Assembly (NCBI GenBank): GCA_902514625.1
Contig: CABXRK010000008.1
Span: 1 to 51,621 of the forward strand
Direction of reading: 5' to 3'
DNA: 51,621 nt
From: an uncultured Bacteroidota bacterium
GTDB lineage: Bacteria > Bacteroidota > Bacteroidia > Flavobacteriales > Flavobacteriaceae
Shown here: positions 44,415 to 51,621 of the stretch, in pieces
How positions within the stretch are numbered: position 1 is the stretch's first letter
How the letters are laid out: each line of letters opens with the position of its first letter
Translations under genes and position numbers: made by a program
The notes under the pieces: model-generated
What the model saw: only the letters and a program-made list of their open reading frames with translations
Told to the model about the DNA's origin: nothing
The model's database searches: none

Positions 44415-45215
44415 ATGAAAGAAAATTATGCTTTAATAACAGGAGCCTCATCGGGTATAGGACTTCAAATAGCTCATTGTTTGGCAAAAAAAAACTATAA
44501 TTTAATATTAACTTCTAGAAATAAAAGTAAGCTGAGTGATTTAACTAAAGAGATCTCATTTAAATATAATATTAAATGTGATTATTTTTCATCTGACCTT
44601 AGTGAAATTAATGCACCATATGATATCTATAATTTTACAAAATCAAATAATTATAATATAGAAATACTGGTTAATAATGCTGGGTATGCACTACCAAATG
44701 CATTTCATAAAAATTCCATGGAAGAAGAAGAAAAATGCTTGAGAGTCCTTGGAATATCTGTTATTGCACTTACTAAAAAATACATTAATGATATGATATC
44801 TAATGGTGGCGGTAAAATAATGATAGTTTCATCTGTGGCAGCTTTTGCACCAGCTTCATCTCTTCAATCTCTTTATGGCCCAGTCAAAACCTTTATGAAT
44901 AGATTTAGTGAATCTTTGAATTTTTACAATAGTAAGGGGATCACCTCCACCGCAGTTTGTCCGGGGTATACAGTTACAAATTTTCATACAGCAAGTGGAG
45001 TTCAAAAGGAAATGGATAGTGTCCCTTCATTCCTAAAGAAAAGTGCAAAAAGAATTGCAGAAGAAGGAGTAGAAGCAATGTTAAAAGGCAGGAAGGTTTG
45101 TGTTCCAACTAAAACATGGCAAATAGTAGTATTCTTATTAAAGGTTATACCAAACTCTGTTTTTTCATTAATTAGTGGATTATTAGCTCCTGGCAGATAT
45201 GATAAGGTAAAATGA
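44415..45215 (+). CDS. Short-chain dehydrogenase/reductase
   Basis: Classical SDR of 266 residues. The cofactor motif TGASSGIG is at 9-16, NNAG at 87-90, and the active-site Ser/Tyr/Lys are S140, Y154 and K158 in a YGPVK variant of YxxxK. The C-terminal hydrophobic stretch (VVFLLKVIPNSVFSLISGLLAPGRYDK) suggests membrane association, as in DltE/YqjQ-like acyl or steroid-type SDRs. The substrate is not predictable. It stands alone. Confidence 0.92.
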   Translation: MKENYALITGASSGIGLQIAHCLAKKNYNLILTSRNKSKLSDLTKEISFKYNIKCDYFSSDLSEINAPYDIYNFTKSNNYNIEILVNNAGYALPNAFHKNSMEEEEKCLRVLGISVIALTKKYINDMISNGGGKIMIVSSVAAFAPASSLQSLYGPVKTFMNRFSESLNFYNSKGITSTAVCPGYTVTNFHTASGVQKEMDSVPSFLKKSAKRIAEEGVEAMLKGRKVCVPTKTWQIVVFLLKVIPNSVFSLISGLLAPGRYDKVK

Positions 45216-45251
45216 GATGATTTATTGGGATAGTTTGATTTAGTATTTAAC

Positions 45252-45259
45252 TATATTTG
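45252..45259 (+). promoter_or_regulatory. Candidate Bacteroidota -7 promoter element
   Basis: TATATTTG is an exact match to the TAnnTTTG consensus, 26 bases before the ATG at 45286. A TTTG lies at 45234-45237, closer than the usual -33 spacing, so only the -7 box is convincing. Confidence 0.5.
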
Positions 45260-45285
45260 TAGACTAATTAAAATTAAATAAAACG

Positions 45286-46077
45286 ATGAAAACTATTATA
45301 AAAATAAGGAAATTAGGGATTGTTTTTGCCCTACTTTTTTCAGGATTAATGTATTCTCAATCATATATAGAGACAACATATCTGGATGTACCTGCTACAA
45401 AAATCAACAGATTTGTTGAATTGCACAAAATGGTTGTTGATATGTCTCAAGGAGAAGATAGGACAAATAATGCTCATTGGGTTTATAGACATTGGTATGG
45501 TTCTGGAGAAAGTATTGTTTTAAATGATATTTACTCTTCATCAGAAGACGCTATAAAAGACAATTTTAGAGGGGCATTTAATAAAAATATAGAAGCTCTT
45601 TCTGAAAAAGAAAAAAATGAAATGCAAGATGTTTTCTCAGAGTGGTGGTCTTTTTTTCAAGGGCACTGGGATGAATTAAGAGTTATAAATTTTGATAAGT
45701 ATTTTCTTGAAAAAGAAAATGTGGACTGGGACCAACCTTTTGTGTTAGTTGTTGGACATTATAATTCTAATGGTAGCCTTTCTAAGATGGGAGATGCCTA
45801 TATGGATTGGCAAATAAAACCTGGGGTTAATGAAGGGCTTATGATGGGTGGAGGTGCAAGTGTTCATTATAAAGGATCCGGGTCCGATGTGCAATTTTTC
45901 TCTTCTTATGAAAATATTATGGATTTTGCTAAATCTGTTAGTTCCCAAGGATCTGACAATGCTGAGGCAAGAAAAACATTTTGGAATATGGTTTCAGGAT
46001 CACATAAGGATCAGATATATGTTCATATTGGTCATACCGAGGAAGGTAAATTTAATTTAGCGGGAAAGGATAAGTAA
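45286..46077 (+). CDS. Exported protein with two dimeric alpha/beta-barrel-like halves
   Basis: Secreted 263-residue protein, signal peptide about 1-25 (ending GLMYSQ). The mature part appears to hold two domains of ~115 residues: 27-135 (YIETTYLDVPATKINRFVELHK...) and 147-255 (FVLVVGHYNSNG...IYVHIGH). Each has the strand-helix-strand layout of antibiotic-biosynthesis-monooxygenase-like folds, but no known motif. It is flanked by its own promoter-like element and a strong terminator, so it is a single-gene unit. Function unknown. Confidence 0.75.
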   Translation: MKTIIKIRKLGIVFALLFSGLMYSQSYIETTYLDVPATKINRFVELHKMVVDMSQGEDRTNNAHWVYRHWYGSGESIVLNDIYSSSEDAIKDNFRGAFNKNIEALSEKEKNEMQDVFSEWWSFFQGHWDELRVINFDKYFLEKENVDWDQPFVLVVGHYNSNGSLSKMGDAYMDWQIKPGVNEGLMMGGGASVHYKGSGSDVQFFSSYENIMDFAKSVSSQGSDNAEARKTFWNMVSGSHKDQIYVHIGHTEEGKFNLAGKDK

Positions 46078-46106
46078 AATTCTTTAGTGATAGATTAAAA
46101 TAACTT

Positions 46107-46138
46107 AAAAAACCCTATAATTAATTATAGGGTTTTTT
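46107..46138. terminator. Strong bidirectional terminator
   Basis: Perfect 32-base palindrome: AAAAAACCCTATAATT at 46107-46122 and its exact complement at 46123-46138. It has a CCC/GGG clamp and A/T tails on both sides. It lies between the convergent genes ending at 46077 (+) and 46137 (-) and overlaps the latter's stop codon by 2 bases. Confidence 0.88.
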
Positions 46139-46508
46139 ATTTACAGATTTCAATTTTTAATGATTTTTTTGGAGTTGGAGAATAAGCCAGGCAAACTGCA
46201 CATTTCATTTCGATAGTATTGTTAATTATAAATTTAAATTCATCCTCTTCATTTAAATTCTCAGGAAAGGAACAAACACTTTCTAAAGCAAAAACATTAT
46301 TATATTTTTTGTTATTGAATTCATTAATCCACTCGGACTCTATAAGATCAGGGTTAATCTGACCTTCAAGTATTTCAATAACATAATTCATGCAAATACC
46401 CTTTAAAACAAGTTTTCCTTTATAATATTGATCTGAACATGTATTATCAATATTTTGTTTTGTACAGGAGTAAATAATAAATATTAATAAAAAAATTTTA
46501 AGTTTCAT
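46137..46508 (-). CDS. Lipoprotein of unknown function, Cys-rich
   Basis: Not recognised. The 123 residues include a lipobox ending C15 (IIYSC) and six further cysteines in the mature part, including a C-x-x-C (KCAVC) near residue 103 and a terminal CK. Paired disulfides or metal binding are possible. It follows the rhodanese-like lipoprotein by 35 bases on the same strand and ends on a strong terminator. Confidence 0.72.
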   Translation of the reverse strand: MKLKIFLLIFIIYSCTKQNIDNTCSDQYYKGKLVLKGICMNYVIEILEGQINPDLIESEWINEFNNKKYNNVFALESVCSFPENLNEEDEFKFIINNTIEMKCAVCLAYSPTPKKSLKIEICK

Positions 46509-46543
46509 TTTTTTGTAATAATCTTTAGAGATTATTTATAAAA

Positions 46544-46969
46544 TCAATCTATTTCTTGTACAGGATAATCTTTGTCGATCCAATCTGTTTTTAAATTTTT
46601 TTTAAGATTAAGTAGTTTGTGATTGATAAATCCAAGTTTATTAATAAGCGAAAAGGCAGGTCTAATATTTGGACAATTTTTAAATGGGCAACATCCGCAA
46701 TAGAGAATAATTTCACTTTTTTTTGAAATAGAAGAAAGGTGTTGATTTAAATCATTTAAATTTTCTTCAAATCGGGTTTCTCCTATATCAATCGAATTTT
46801 TAATTACAGCGGCTGGACCAATACTTATAATTAAAGGCAATTTATTGCCAGTATTAATTGAATTTGATAATTCATAGGGTTCAATTAATTGTTTATTATT
46901 CCAAGGCTCAGTCTGTTTTGAACAATAAATAAGAAGAAAAAAAGTTGATAAAAAAAAGAAGTATTTCAC
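46544..46969 (-). CDS. Rhodanese-like lipoprotein
   Basis: Lipoprotein of 141 residues, lipobox ending C16 (LLIYC). The body fits a rhodanese-like fold: an N-terminal element IEPYELSNSIN, then IISIGP, and the active-site region SEIILYCGCCPFKNCPNIR, with C91, C93, C94 and C99 clustered. A standard rhodanese has a single catalytic Cys at C91's site; the extra cysteines are unusual. Such exported rhodaneses may carry sulfane sulfur or bind metal. It begins 10 bases after the L-serine dehydratase stop. Confidence 0.8.
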   Translation of the reverse strand: MKYFFFLSTFFLLIYCSKQTEPWNNKQLIEPYELSNSINTGNKLPLIISIGPAAVIKNSIDIGETRFEENLNDLNQHLSSISKKSEIILYCGCCPFKNCPNIRPAFSLINKLGFINHKLLNLKKNLKTDWIDKDYPVQEID

Positions 46970-46979
46970 GAATAATATT

Positions 46980-48587
46980 TTATTTTTTATTTTTAATTAA
47001 AGAGGTATCAATTGAAGCTAAATTAGAATTAAATTTTAATTCTTCTTTTATTTTACATGCAGTTTTAGTTATTGCTAGGCCACCTTTTCCAGTACATTTA
47101 TTACAAGAAGGCATTTGTTTACTTACGCTTGAAACTGTTTGGATAACTTCGTTAAGAGGAATCAGAGCCTTATATCCAGCACATGACATGGTTGCAGAGG
47201 AAAGGGCATTTACGGCTGCACTAACGTTTTTACCTAAACAAGGAGCTTCAACTCTATCAGCTATAGGATCACAAATTAATCCAATCATATTTTGAATAGC
47301 CATTGAGGCAGCATCAATAGCTTGTTTGGCTGTTCCTCCAAATAATTGTACTATTCCAGCGGCTGCCATGCCAGCAGAAGCACCACATTCAACTTGACAT
47401 CCATGTTCTTCAGCAGAGAATCCAGGACCATCAGCAAAAAAGACACCAATAATTCCAGCTGCAAAATATGATTTAATTAAATCGTCAAATGAAGCATTAG
47501 TGTTATTAGCAACAGCTTTTAAAACCCCTCCTACAACTCCACATGAACCTGCTGTTGGATTGGCAACAATTACTTCCATCGCACTTTTGGATTCCATAAT
47601 AGCTGAGACATTTGCGATTATATTATTTACAATAGAATCTTTTAATATTTTGTTATTTTTATTAGCAATATCAATTAAATGGGATTGTTGAGGTAAAATT
47701 CTATCGTCATAATTTGTTCCTTCTAATCCAATTTTGATACTGTCCTCTATTATTTTTACAAGATCTTTCATTTTGTTAATTAGAGCGGAACTTTTTAAAC
47801 CACTTTGACTTTTTTCATACAATAGTCCAATTTCTCCTAAATCAATATTTTTAATTTCAGCTAATTTTAATAGAGATTCTAGATTATTAAAAGGCATCTC
47901 TATTTCATTACCTGAAACAATAGGTAGAACAGGATGGAGAATTTTTAATTCATTAAAAGAAACAATTCTTTTTAATTTGTTAATAGAATCCTCGCTTATT
48001 TTATTTGAGAACTTAATGTTTATTAATCTCTCATGATTTTCAAATGATTCAATAATTGATTGATGACTAGGAAAAAATAATTCAAAATCTTTTAATGAGA
48101 ATTCTTTATTTGCATTTAAAATTAAAAGCTCATAAGAGTCCCCTAGTATATTTATTTTATGATTATTAATTTTTATAATTTTAAAGGAGCCACCACCAGT
48201 TGAGATTGCAGTGACAAGAATTTTTTTCCCATGTTTTCCTTCTAACAATAATCTAAAAGTATTTACATGATTAGTTTGGAATGAGTTAATTTTATATTCT
48301 ATAGATATTCCTTTTTCTTTAGCTAATTCTTGTGTGTTTTTAATGTTATCATCTGTCATTTCAAGATCTAGCAGACCACCTTCAATTCCAATGGTTGTTC
48401 CCTGCTCTCTATAGTTTGACGCCCATGCTCCATTTATATCAAAATCAATAATTGCTTTTTTCAATGGTTCGTTTAAAATATCCATTGAAATTTTTGCAGC
48501 TCGCCATGAAGCTGCAGTATGGGAACTAGAAGGTCCACGCATAACTGGACCAATAACATCGTTAAAAATTCCAGGTCTATTTTTCAT
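46980..48587 (-). CDS. sdaA: L-serine dehydratase, iron-sulfur type
   Basis: Deaminates L-serine to pyruvate and ammonia in the cytoplasm. The N-terminal beta domain begins PGIFNDVIGPVMRGPSSSHTAAS and the alpha domain carries NPTAGSCGVVGG (343-354). The [4Fe-4S] ligands known from the Legionella enzyme (C343, C385, C396) fit C397, C439 and C450 here, with identical spacings of 42 and 11. At 535 residues it is about 60-80 longer than common single-chain enzymes; the extra length lies in the region between the two core domains (about 130-310). It begins the minus-strand set with the rhodanese-like and Cys-rich lipoproteins. Confidence 0.92.
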   Translation of the reverse strand: MKNRPGIFNDVIGPVMRGPSSSHTAASWRAAKISMDILNEPLKKAIIDFDINGAWASNYREQGTTIGIEGGLLDLEMTDDNIKNTQELAKEKGISIEYKINSFQTNHVNTFRLLLEGKHGKKILVTAISTGGGSFKIIKINNHKINILGDSYELLILNANKEFSLKDFELFFPSHQSIIESFENHERLINIKFSNKISEDSINKLKRIVSFNELKILHPVLPIVSGNEIEMPFNNLESLLKLAEIKNIDLGEIGLLYEKSQSGLKSSALINKMKDLVKIIEDSIKIGLEGTNYDDRILPQQSHLIDIANKNNKILKDSIVNNIIANVSAIMESKSAMEVIVANPTAGSCGVVGGVLKAVANNTNASFDDLIKSYFAAGIIGVFFADGPGFSAEEHGCQVECGASAGMAAAGIVQLFGGTAKQAIDAASMAIQNMIGLICDPIADRVEAPCLGKNVSAAVNALSSATMSCAGYKALIPLNEVIQTVSSVSKQMPSCNKCTGKGGLAITKTACKIKEELKFNSNLASIDTSLIKNKK

Positions 48588-48733
48588 AGTACTATAGAAA
48601 AATTATATATTAAAGATAAGAAGAAAAAAATAACCTATTTTAATATTAAACTTCCCTAATTGATTAGTTTTACTATAAATTGGGTAAATAGTATAGTACT
48701 TTTAGATAAAAAATAAAGCATTAATAAATAATT
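48588..48733. promoter_or_regulatory. Divergent promoter region with ACTATA-type inverted repeats
   Basis: The 146 bases between sdaA and the TauE gene contain a 10-base palindrome ATAGTACTAT at 48586-48595 (overlapping the sdaA start) and the inverse of its AGTACTATA at 48692-48700, with another ACTATA at about 48672. This arrangement could bind one dimeric regulator near both starts. No gene is seen here. Confidence 0.3.
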
Positions 48734-49591
48734 ATGATTTTAACAATATGGATAATTTTAGTTCTTTTAGTGATTTTCTTCATATATGTAATTGGTAAAG
48801 ATTTAATTAAACACAAAAATGATTTAGAAGATGTTAACCCATTAAAAGTTGCTTTTATTGGATTTTTTGTAAACTTCTTTGATGTTCTTGGTATTGGTGC
48901 TTTTGCTCCCCAAACAGCTTTATTGAAATTCATGAAACAGACAGAAGACAGGATTTTACCTGGGACATTAAACGTTTCTAATACGGTTCCAGTTTTAATT
49001 CAAGCTTTAATTTTCATTAAAATAATAGAAGTTGAAGCTATAACTTTAATAACGATGTTAATATCCGCTGCATTTGGAGCAATTCTTGGAGCAGGTATTG
49101 TCTCAAGATTACCAGTTAAGAAAATTCAAATAACTATTGGAATTGCTTTGTTTGTAACGGCATTTTTTATGATTTCTGGTCAAATGAATTGGGTAGAAGG
49201 AGGCGGAGAAGCAATAGGATTAAATGGAGGGAAATTAGTTTTAGCTAATGTCGCTAACTTTTTTCTTGGGGCTTTAATGACTGCCGGAATAGGATTATAC
49301 GCTCCATGCATGGCTTTAATTTATGCATTAGGAATGTCTCCATTAGTTGCTTTTCCGATTATGATGGGATCTTGTGCATTTTTAATGCCACCTGCTTCAG
49401 CTAAATTTATAAAAGAAGGAGCTTATAATAGAAAAGCTTCATTATGGATGGCCATTCCTGGAAGTGTAGCGGTATTAATTGCTGCTCTAATGGTTAAATC
49501 TTTACCAATTAATATACTCCGATGGATTGTTATTGTTGTAGTAATATATACGTCAATTATTATGTTTAGATCAGCATTAAAAATTAAATGA
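48734..49591 (+). CDS. TauE/SafE-family membrane permease
   Basis: Inner-membrane transporter of 285 residues with about eight spans and the two-fold repeat of the family: VAFIGFFVNFFDVLGIGAFAPQTALLKF (about 35-62) and LVLANVANFFLGALMTAGIGLYAPCMALIYALGM (about 167-200). TauE/SafE proteins export sulfite, sulfoacetate or similar small anions, or import others; the substrate is not determined. It is divergent from the serine dehydratase and ends before a strong bidirectional terminator. Confidence 0.9.
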   Translation: MILTIWIILVLLVIFFIYVIGKDLIKHKNDLEDVNPLKVAFIGFFVNFFDVLGIGAFAPQTALLKFMKQTEDRILPGTLNVSNTVPVLIQALIFIKIIEVEAITLITMLISAAFGAILGAGIVSRLPVKKIQITIGIALFVTAFFMISGQMNWVEGGGEAIGLNGGKLVLANVANFFLGALMTAGIGLYAPCMALIYALGMSPLVAFPIMMGSCAFLMPPASAKFIKEGAYNRKASLWMAIPGSVAVLIAALMVKSLPINILRWIVIVVVIYTSIIMFRSALKIK

Positions 49592-49611
49592 TGTATCTAA
49601 TTATTATAAAT

Positions 49612-49639
49612 AAAAAAACCCTCGTTTGAGGGTTTTTTT
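49612..49639. terminator. Strong bidirectional terminator
   Basis: AAAAAAACCCTC at 49612-49623 pairs perfectly with GAGGGTTTTTTT at 49628-49639 around the loop GTTT. It serves the convergent genes ending at 49591 (+) and 49645 (-). Confidence 0.9.
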
Positions 49640-49644
49640 AGTTT

Positions 49645-50577
49645 TTAGTTTTCTAATAATTTTGAGCTATAATAAAGGCTTCTTCTATTTATTTTACCTT
49701 CATCATTAAATGAATCTTGAATATGAACAGGTAGAATAATATTTTTACCATCTTTTTTTCTTTTAAGTCTAAAAGTCCACCAAGATAGTACTGCATTTGA
49801 ATCTCCCCAGTCATAATCCAAGTAATCTGGATAACCTCTCATATCAATCGATTCAATTTCATATGCTTTAATAAAATTTTTATCGGTTTCGATTGCTTGT
49901 TCTAGCGTTTCAGTGATTCCAAGTGGATAGTTTATATCTGAAATAACCGCATTTTGAGCAAAATGACTATATCCTTCTTCATAATCACCGAATTCAAATG
50001 AATACATAACTTTTCTAACTGTATTTATGTTTTTGTGATTTACATAAATTTCTCCATTTTTTCTATCTTTTTCACTACTCCAAATTTCTCTAAAAATATT
50101 TCTTTCAAAATATTCGCCAATCCAAAGTATTTTTTTTGCATTTGAAGTAAGTCTGTATAATCTATGTAATGGAGCATCCATTTTCACTCCTGTAGATTTA
50201 TGAAATCCATTAATTTTATCCCAACTTTGAACCCATAACTGATTTCCTTGTTTATATTCAATTGCATCTGGATAAGCTGGTTTGGCTTGAGTTATACTTA
50301 AATGTTTGATATTAGCATTCCAGTAAATTGAATTATTAATAAGATCAGACTTTGTAGATCCTTTATCTCCTTTATTTAGAGAAAGTGAATTTTTAATTTT
50401 AAAATTATCGTCTAAAATGGCATTTAGAGTTACCGTATCAGCCTCTACAAATGCCTTGTTGAATTTATTAACAAGTTCAATGCCAGGGTGGTCACTATAA
50501 ACATTTCCATTTTTAGTCTTCTTTTGACCTGATAATATAGCAGAACAAAAAAAGAAAAGTATTAATATTTTTTTCAT
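49645..50577 (-). CDS. Exported protein with two NTF2/SnoaL-like domains
   Basis: Secreted 310-residue protein with signal peptide ~1-18 (SAILSGQ). Two cone-shaped NTF2-like domains can be seen: about 28-160 (GIELVNKFNKAFVEADTVTLNAILDDNF) and about 178-305 (NTVRKVMYSFEFGDYEEGYSHFAQNAVISD...GYPDYLDYDWGDSNAVLSWWTF). No catalytic residues are recognisable. The fold is used by isomerases, cyclases and ligand-binding proteins. It is a single gene ending at a strong terminator. Confidence 0.72.
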   Translation of the reverse strand: MKKILILFFFCSAILSGQKKTKNGNVYSDHPGIELVNKFNKAFVEADTVTLNAILDDNFKIKNSLSLNKGDKGSTKSDLINNSIYWNANIKHLSITQAKPAYPDAIEYKQGNQLWVQSWDKINGFHKSTGVKMDAPLHRLYRLTSNAKKILWIGEYFERNIFREIWSSEKDRKNGEIYVNHKNINTVRKVMYSFEFGDYEEGYSHFAQNAVISDINYPLGITETLEQAIETDKNFIKAYEIESIDMRGYPDYLDYDWGDSNAVLSWWTFRLKRKKDGKNIILPVHIQDSFNDEGKINRRSLYYSSKLLEN

Positions 50578-50640
50578 CGTTTTTTATATTTGATTTATAT
50601 TTGATAAATATAGGTCAAACTATATTAAGTATAATAAAAT

Positions 50641-50669
50641 ATATGAAAAAATCATAGAGGTTTTCATAT
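50641..50669. terminator. AT-rich hairpin, possible terminator
   Basis: ATATGAAAA (50641-50649) pairs with TTTTCATAT (50661-50669), loop 11 bases. On the minus strand it follows the membrane-protein gene ending at 50692 and precedes an A/T-rich run. The stem is weak. Confidence 0.35.
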
Positions 50670-50691
50670 GATTTGTAGTTGTTTAATAATT

Positions 50692-51099
50692 TTAAACGAC
50701 ACCTTTTTTAGAGCCATAAAATAGAAGTCCGACTGAGAAAAGCCCTAGCAATATTACAGGCAGGGGGGCAGTAGGGTCTCCTTTAATAAATGAAATTAAG
50801 TCTGGAAGTGCAAAAAATCCCATTACAACAAAAAATAAAAAAGACAATCTTTTTAAAGTATTTATGTCTGAGAATGAAGTGGCTCCAATAAAAAGAAAAA
50901 TTAATCCAGTTGCAATAAATGAAACTACAATAGCAAACTGGTCAAACATTATACTAAGACCAGATGAAACATTTTCGATAGAAAAAGCATCACTAATTAG
51001 CATTATTTTAAATTCTTCAGAAATGAGACTAAGATATAAAGGCATAGCTTGAAGAAAAGTTGTAGCGCTAACAATTAAAAATATAGTTTTTATTTTCAT
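50692..51099 (-). CDS. Four-span membrane protein, unknown function
   Basis: Unrecognised 135-residue protein with hydrophobic segments at about 4-24, 53-72, 83-104 and 113-129, and a short acidic/hydrophobic loop around 27-48 (SEEFKIMLISDAFSIENVSSG). It resembles the many small uncharacterised Bacteroidota membrane proteins of the DUF4345 kind in length and layout, but I cannot assign it. It starts 16 bases after the upstream lipoprotein stop, so the two are probably co-transcribed. Confidence 0.72.
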   Translation of the reverse strand: MKIKTIFLIVSATTFLQAMPLYLSLISEEFKIMLISDAFSIENVSSGLSIMFDQFAIVVSFIATGLIFLFIGATSFSDINTLKRLSFLFFVVMGFFALPDLISFIKGDPTAPLPVILLGLFSVGLLFYGSKKGVV

Positions 51100-51115
51100 G
51101 GGTTTTTAATTAAAG

Positions 51116-51574
51116 TTATTTTCTAACAAATCCTCCTATTGATTCTCTGTATTCGATTTCAAAACCATTATCGCTAGCAAAAGTTTTAAATTCTTCTGAA
51201 GCATTTCCAATTGTAATGAATTTTTCAATTTCAAAAACTTCAAAAAATTTATCAAAATTAGGGCCATTAATAAAATCTATTCCGTGTTGAATTCCATCAT
51301 CACTATTATTATATCTTTCAATCAATGTAACTTTTTTATTGTCTTTTGAAATATAATATCCATAAACAGAACTTGGTTCTCTTTTAACAATAAAATCTGA
51401 CATGTATTGAGTAAAACTTTCAACTTCATCTCTTGTGTTTCCGGCAGTTGTAAGTTCTAAAATGAAAGTTATTTCATCGGAATTCTCATTTAATAATACT
51501 TTTTTTTGATCACCTTTTGGACTTTGACATCCTACTATAAAAAGAAGAATTAAAGTAAGGGGTGCTTTCTTCAT
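51116..51574 (-). CDS. Lipoprotein with ABM-like (monooxygenase-type) domain
   Basis: I start it at the internal Met that gives the signal MKKAPLTLILLFIVGC with lipobox C16; a longer frame from 51598 adds eight residues (MLIKFKNS) before the signal and is less likely. The mature part (~130 residues) has FILELTTAGNTRDEVESFTQYM...ERYNNSDDGIQHGIDFINGPNFDKFF, the strand-helix-strand-strand pattern of the antibiotic-biosynthesis-monooxygenase (dimeric alpha/beta barrel) fold. No function can be stated. The membrane-protein gene at 50692-51099 lies 16 bases downstream. Confidence 0.75.
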   Translation of the reverse strand: MKKAPLTLILLFIVGCQSPKGDQKKVLLNENSDEITFILELTTAGNTRDEVESFTQYMSDFIVKREPSSVYGYYISKDNKKVTLIERYNNSDDGIQHGIDFINGPNFDKFFEVFEIEKFITIGNASEEFKTFASDNGFEIEYRESIGGFVRK

Positions 51575-51621
51575 TGAATTTTTAAATTTGATTAACATTG
51601 AATTTATAAATATATTTTTTT

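Overview
This window is AT-rich, gene-dense bacterial DNA from a member of the Bacteroidota, most likely a marine Flavobacteriia-type bacterium. The evidence is the gliding-motility pair gldE-gldD behind mutY-ssb, an ATP synthase beta subunit with an internal insertion, a 94-residue epsilon subunit, several TonB-dependent receptors with carboxypeptidase-regulatory domains, many short lipoproteins, few purine-rich ribosome-binding sites and several TTG starts. I see no rRNA, tRNA, CRISPR array, insertion sequence or prophage.

Layout. 1-4.1 kb: atpD-atpC with a BtuB-like receptor attached, facing recX. 4.1-6.2 kb (minus): an HU-like protein, a 29-residue very basic protein and RNase G, closed by a strong terminator. 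6.3-11.6 kb (plus): mutY, ssb, gldE, gldD, a BASS-type transporter and tesB. 11.6-16.9 kb: a formylglycine-generating-enzyme-like lipoprotein, a secreted aldose epimerase, a Bax-inhibitor-type membrane protein, lipoproteins including a DUF3347 protein, a SET-domain protein and small ORFs. 17-19.2 kb: a TonB receptor with a CxxC in its plug. 19.2-26.4 kb (minus): an apparent iron-acquisition operon read DUF4856 lipoprotein, imelysin lipoprotein, HTTM membrane protein, FecA-like receptor, Cys-rich protein, DCC-type oxidoreductase. 26.5-30.1 kb: a DUF1080 protein, a sodium:solute symporter, a GNAT acetyltransferase and a 31-residue peptide with 12 cysteines. 30.1-33.8 kb (minus): a complete ferric-iron ABC importer. 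34.2-38.9 kb (plus): a four-gene operon encoding the whole trans-4-hydroxyproline to 2-oxoglutarate route, followed by YjbQ, an alditol-oxidase-like flavoprotein and a PqqB-like metallo-hydrolase. 41.7-51.6 kb: small membrane proteins, an M1 peptidase, a cupin, an SDR, L-serine dehydratase, a TauE/SafE permease and several secreted proteins with NTF2-like or dimeric alpha/beta-barrel-like folds.

How the parts fit. Two iron systems (outer-membrane receptor operon and ferric ABC importer) share a TTTAGA-N5-TCTAAA-type inverted repeat about 10 bases before the first start codon, so a common iron-responsive repressor is plausible. The hydroxyproline genes and the serine dehydratase suggest growth on proteinaceous matter such as collagen or cell-wall glycoprotein.

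The most unusual items are the metallothionein-like micropeptide at 30030-30125 and an array of sixteen TGATC-type units at 33864-34029. The array's spacing alternates between 10 and 11 bases (mean 10.4, one DNA helical turn), and it sits in the divergent promoter region between the iron importer and the hydroxyproline operon.
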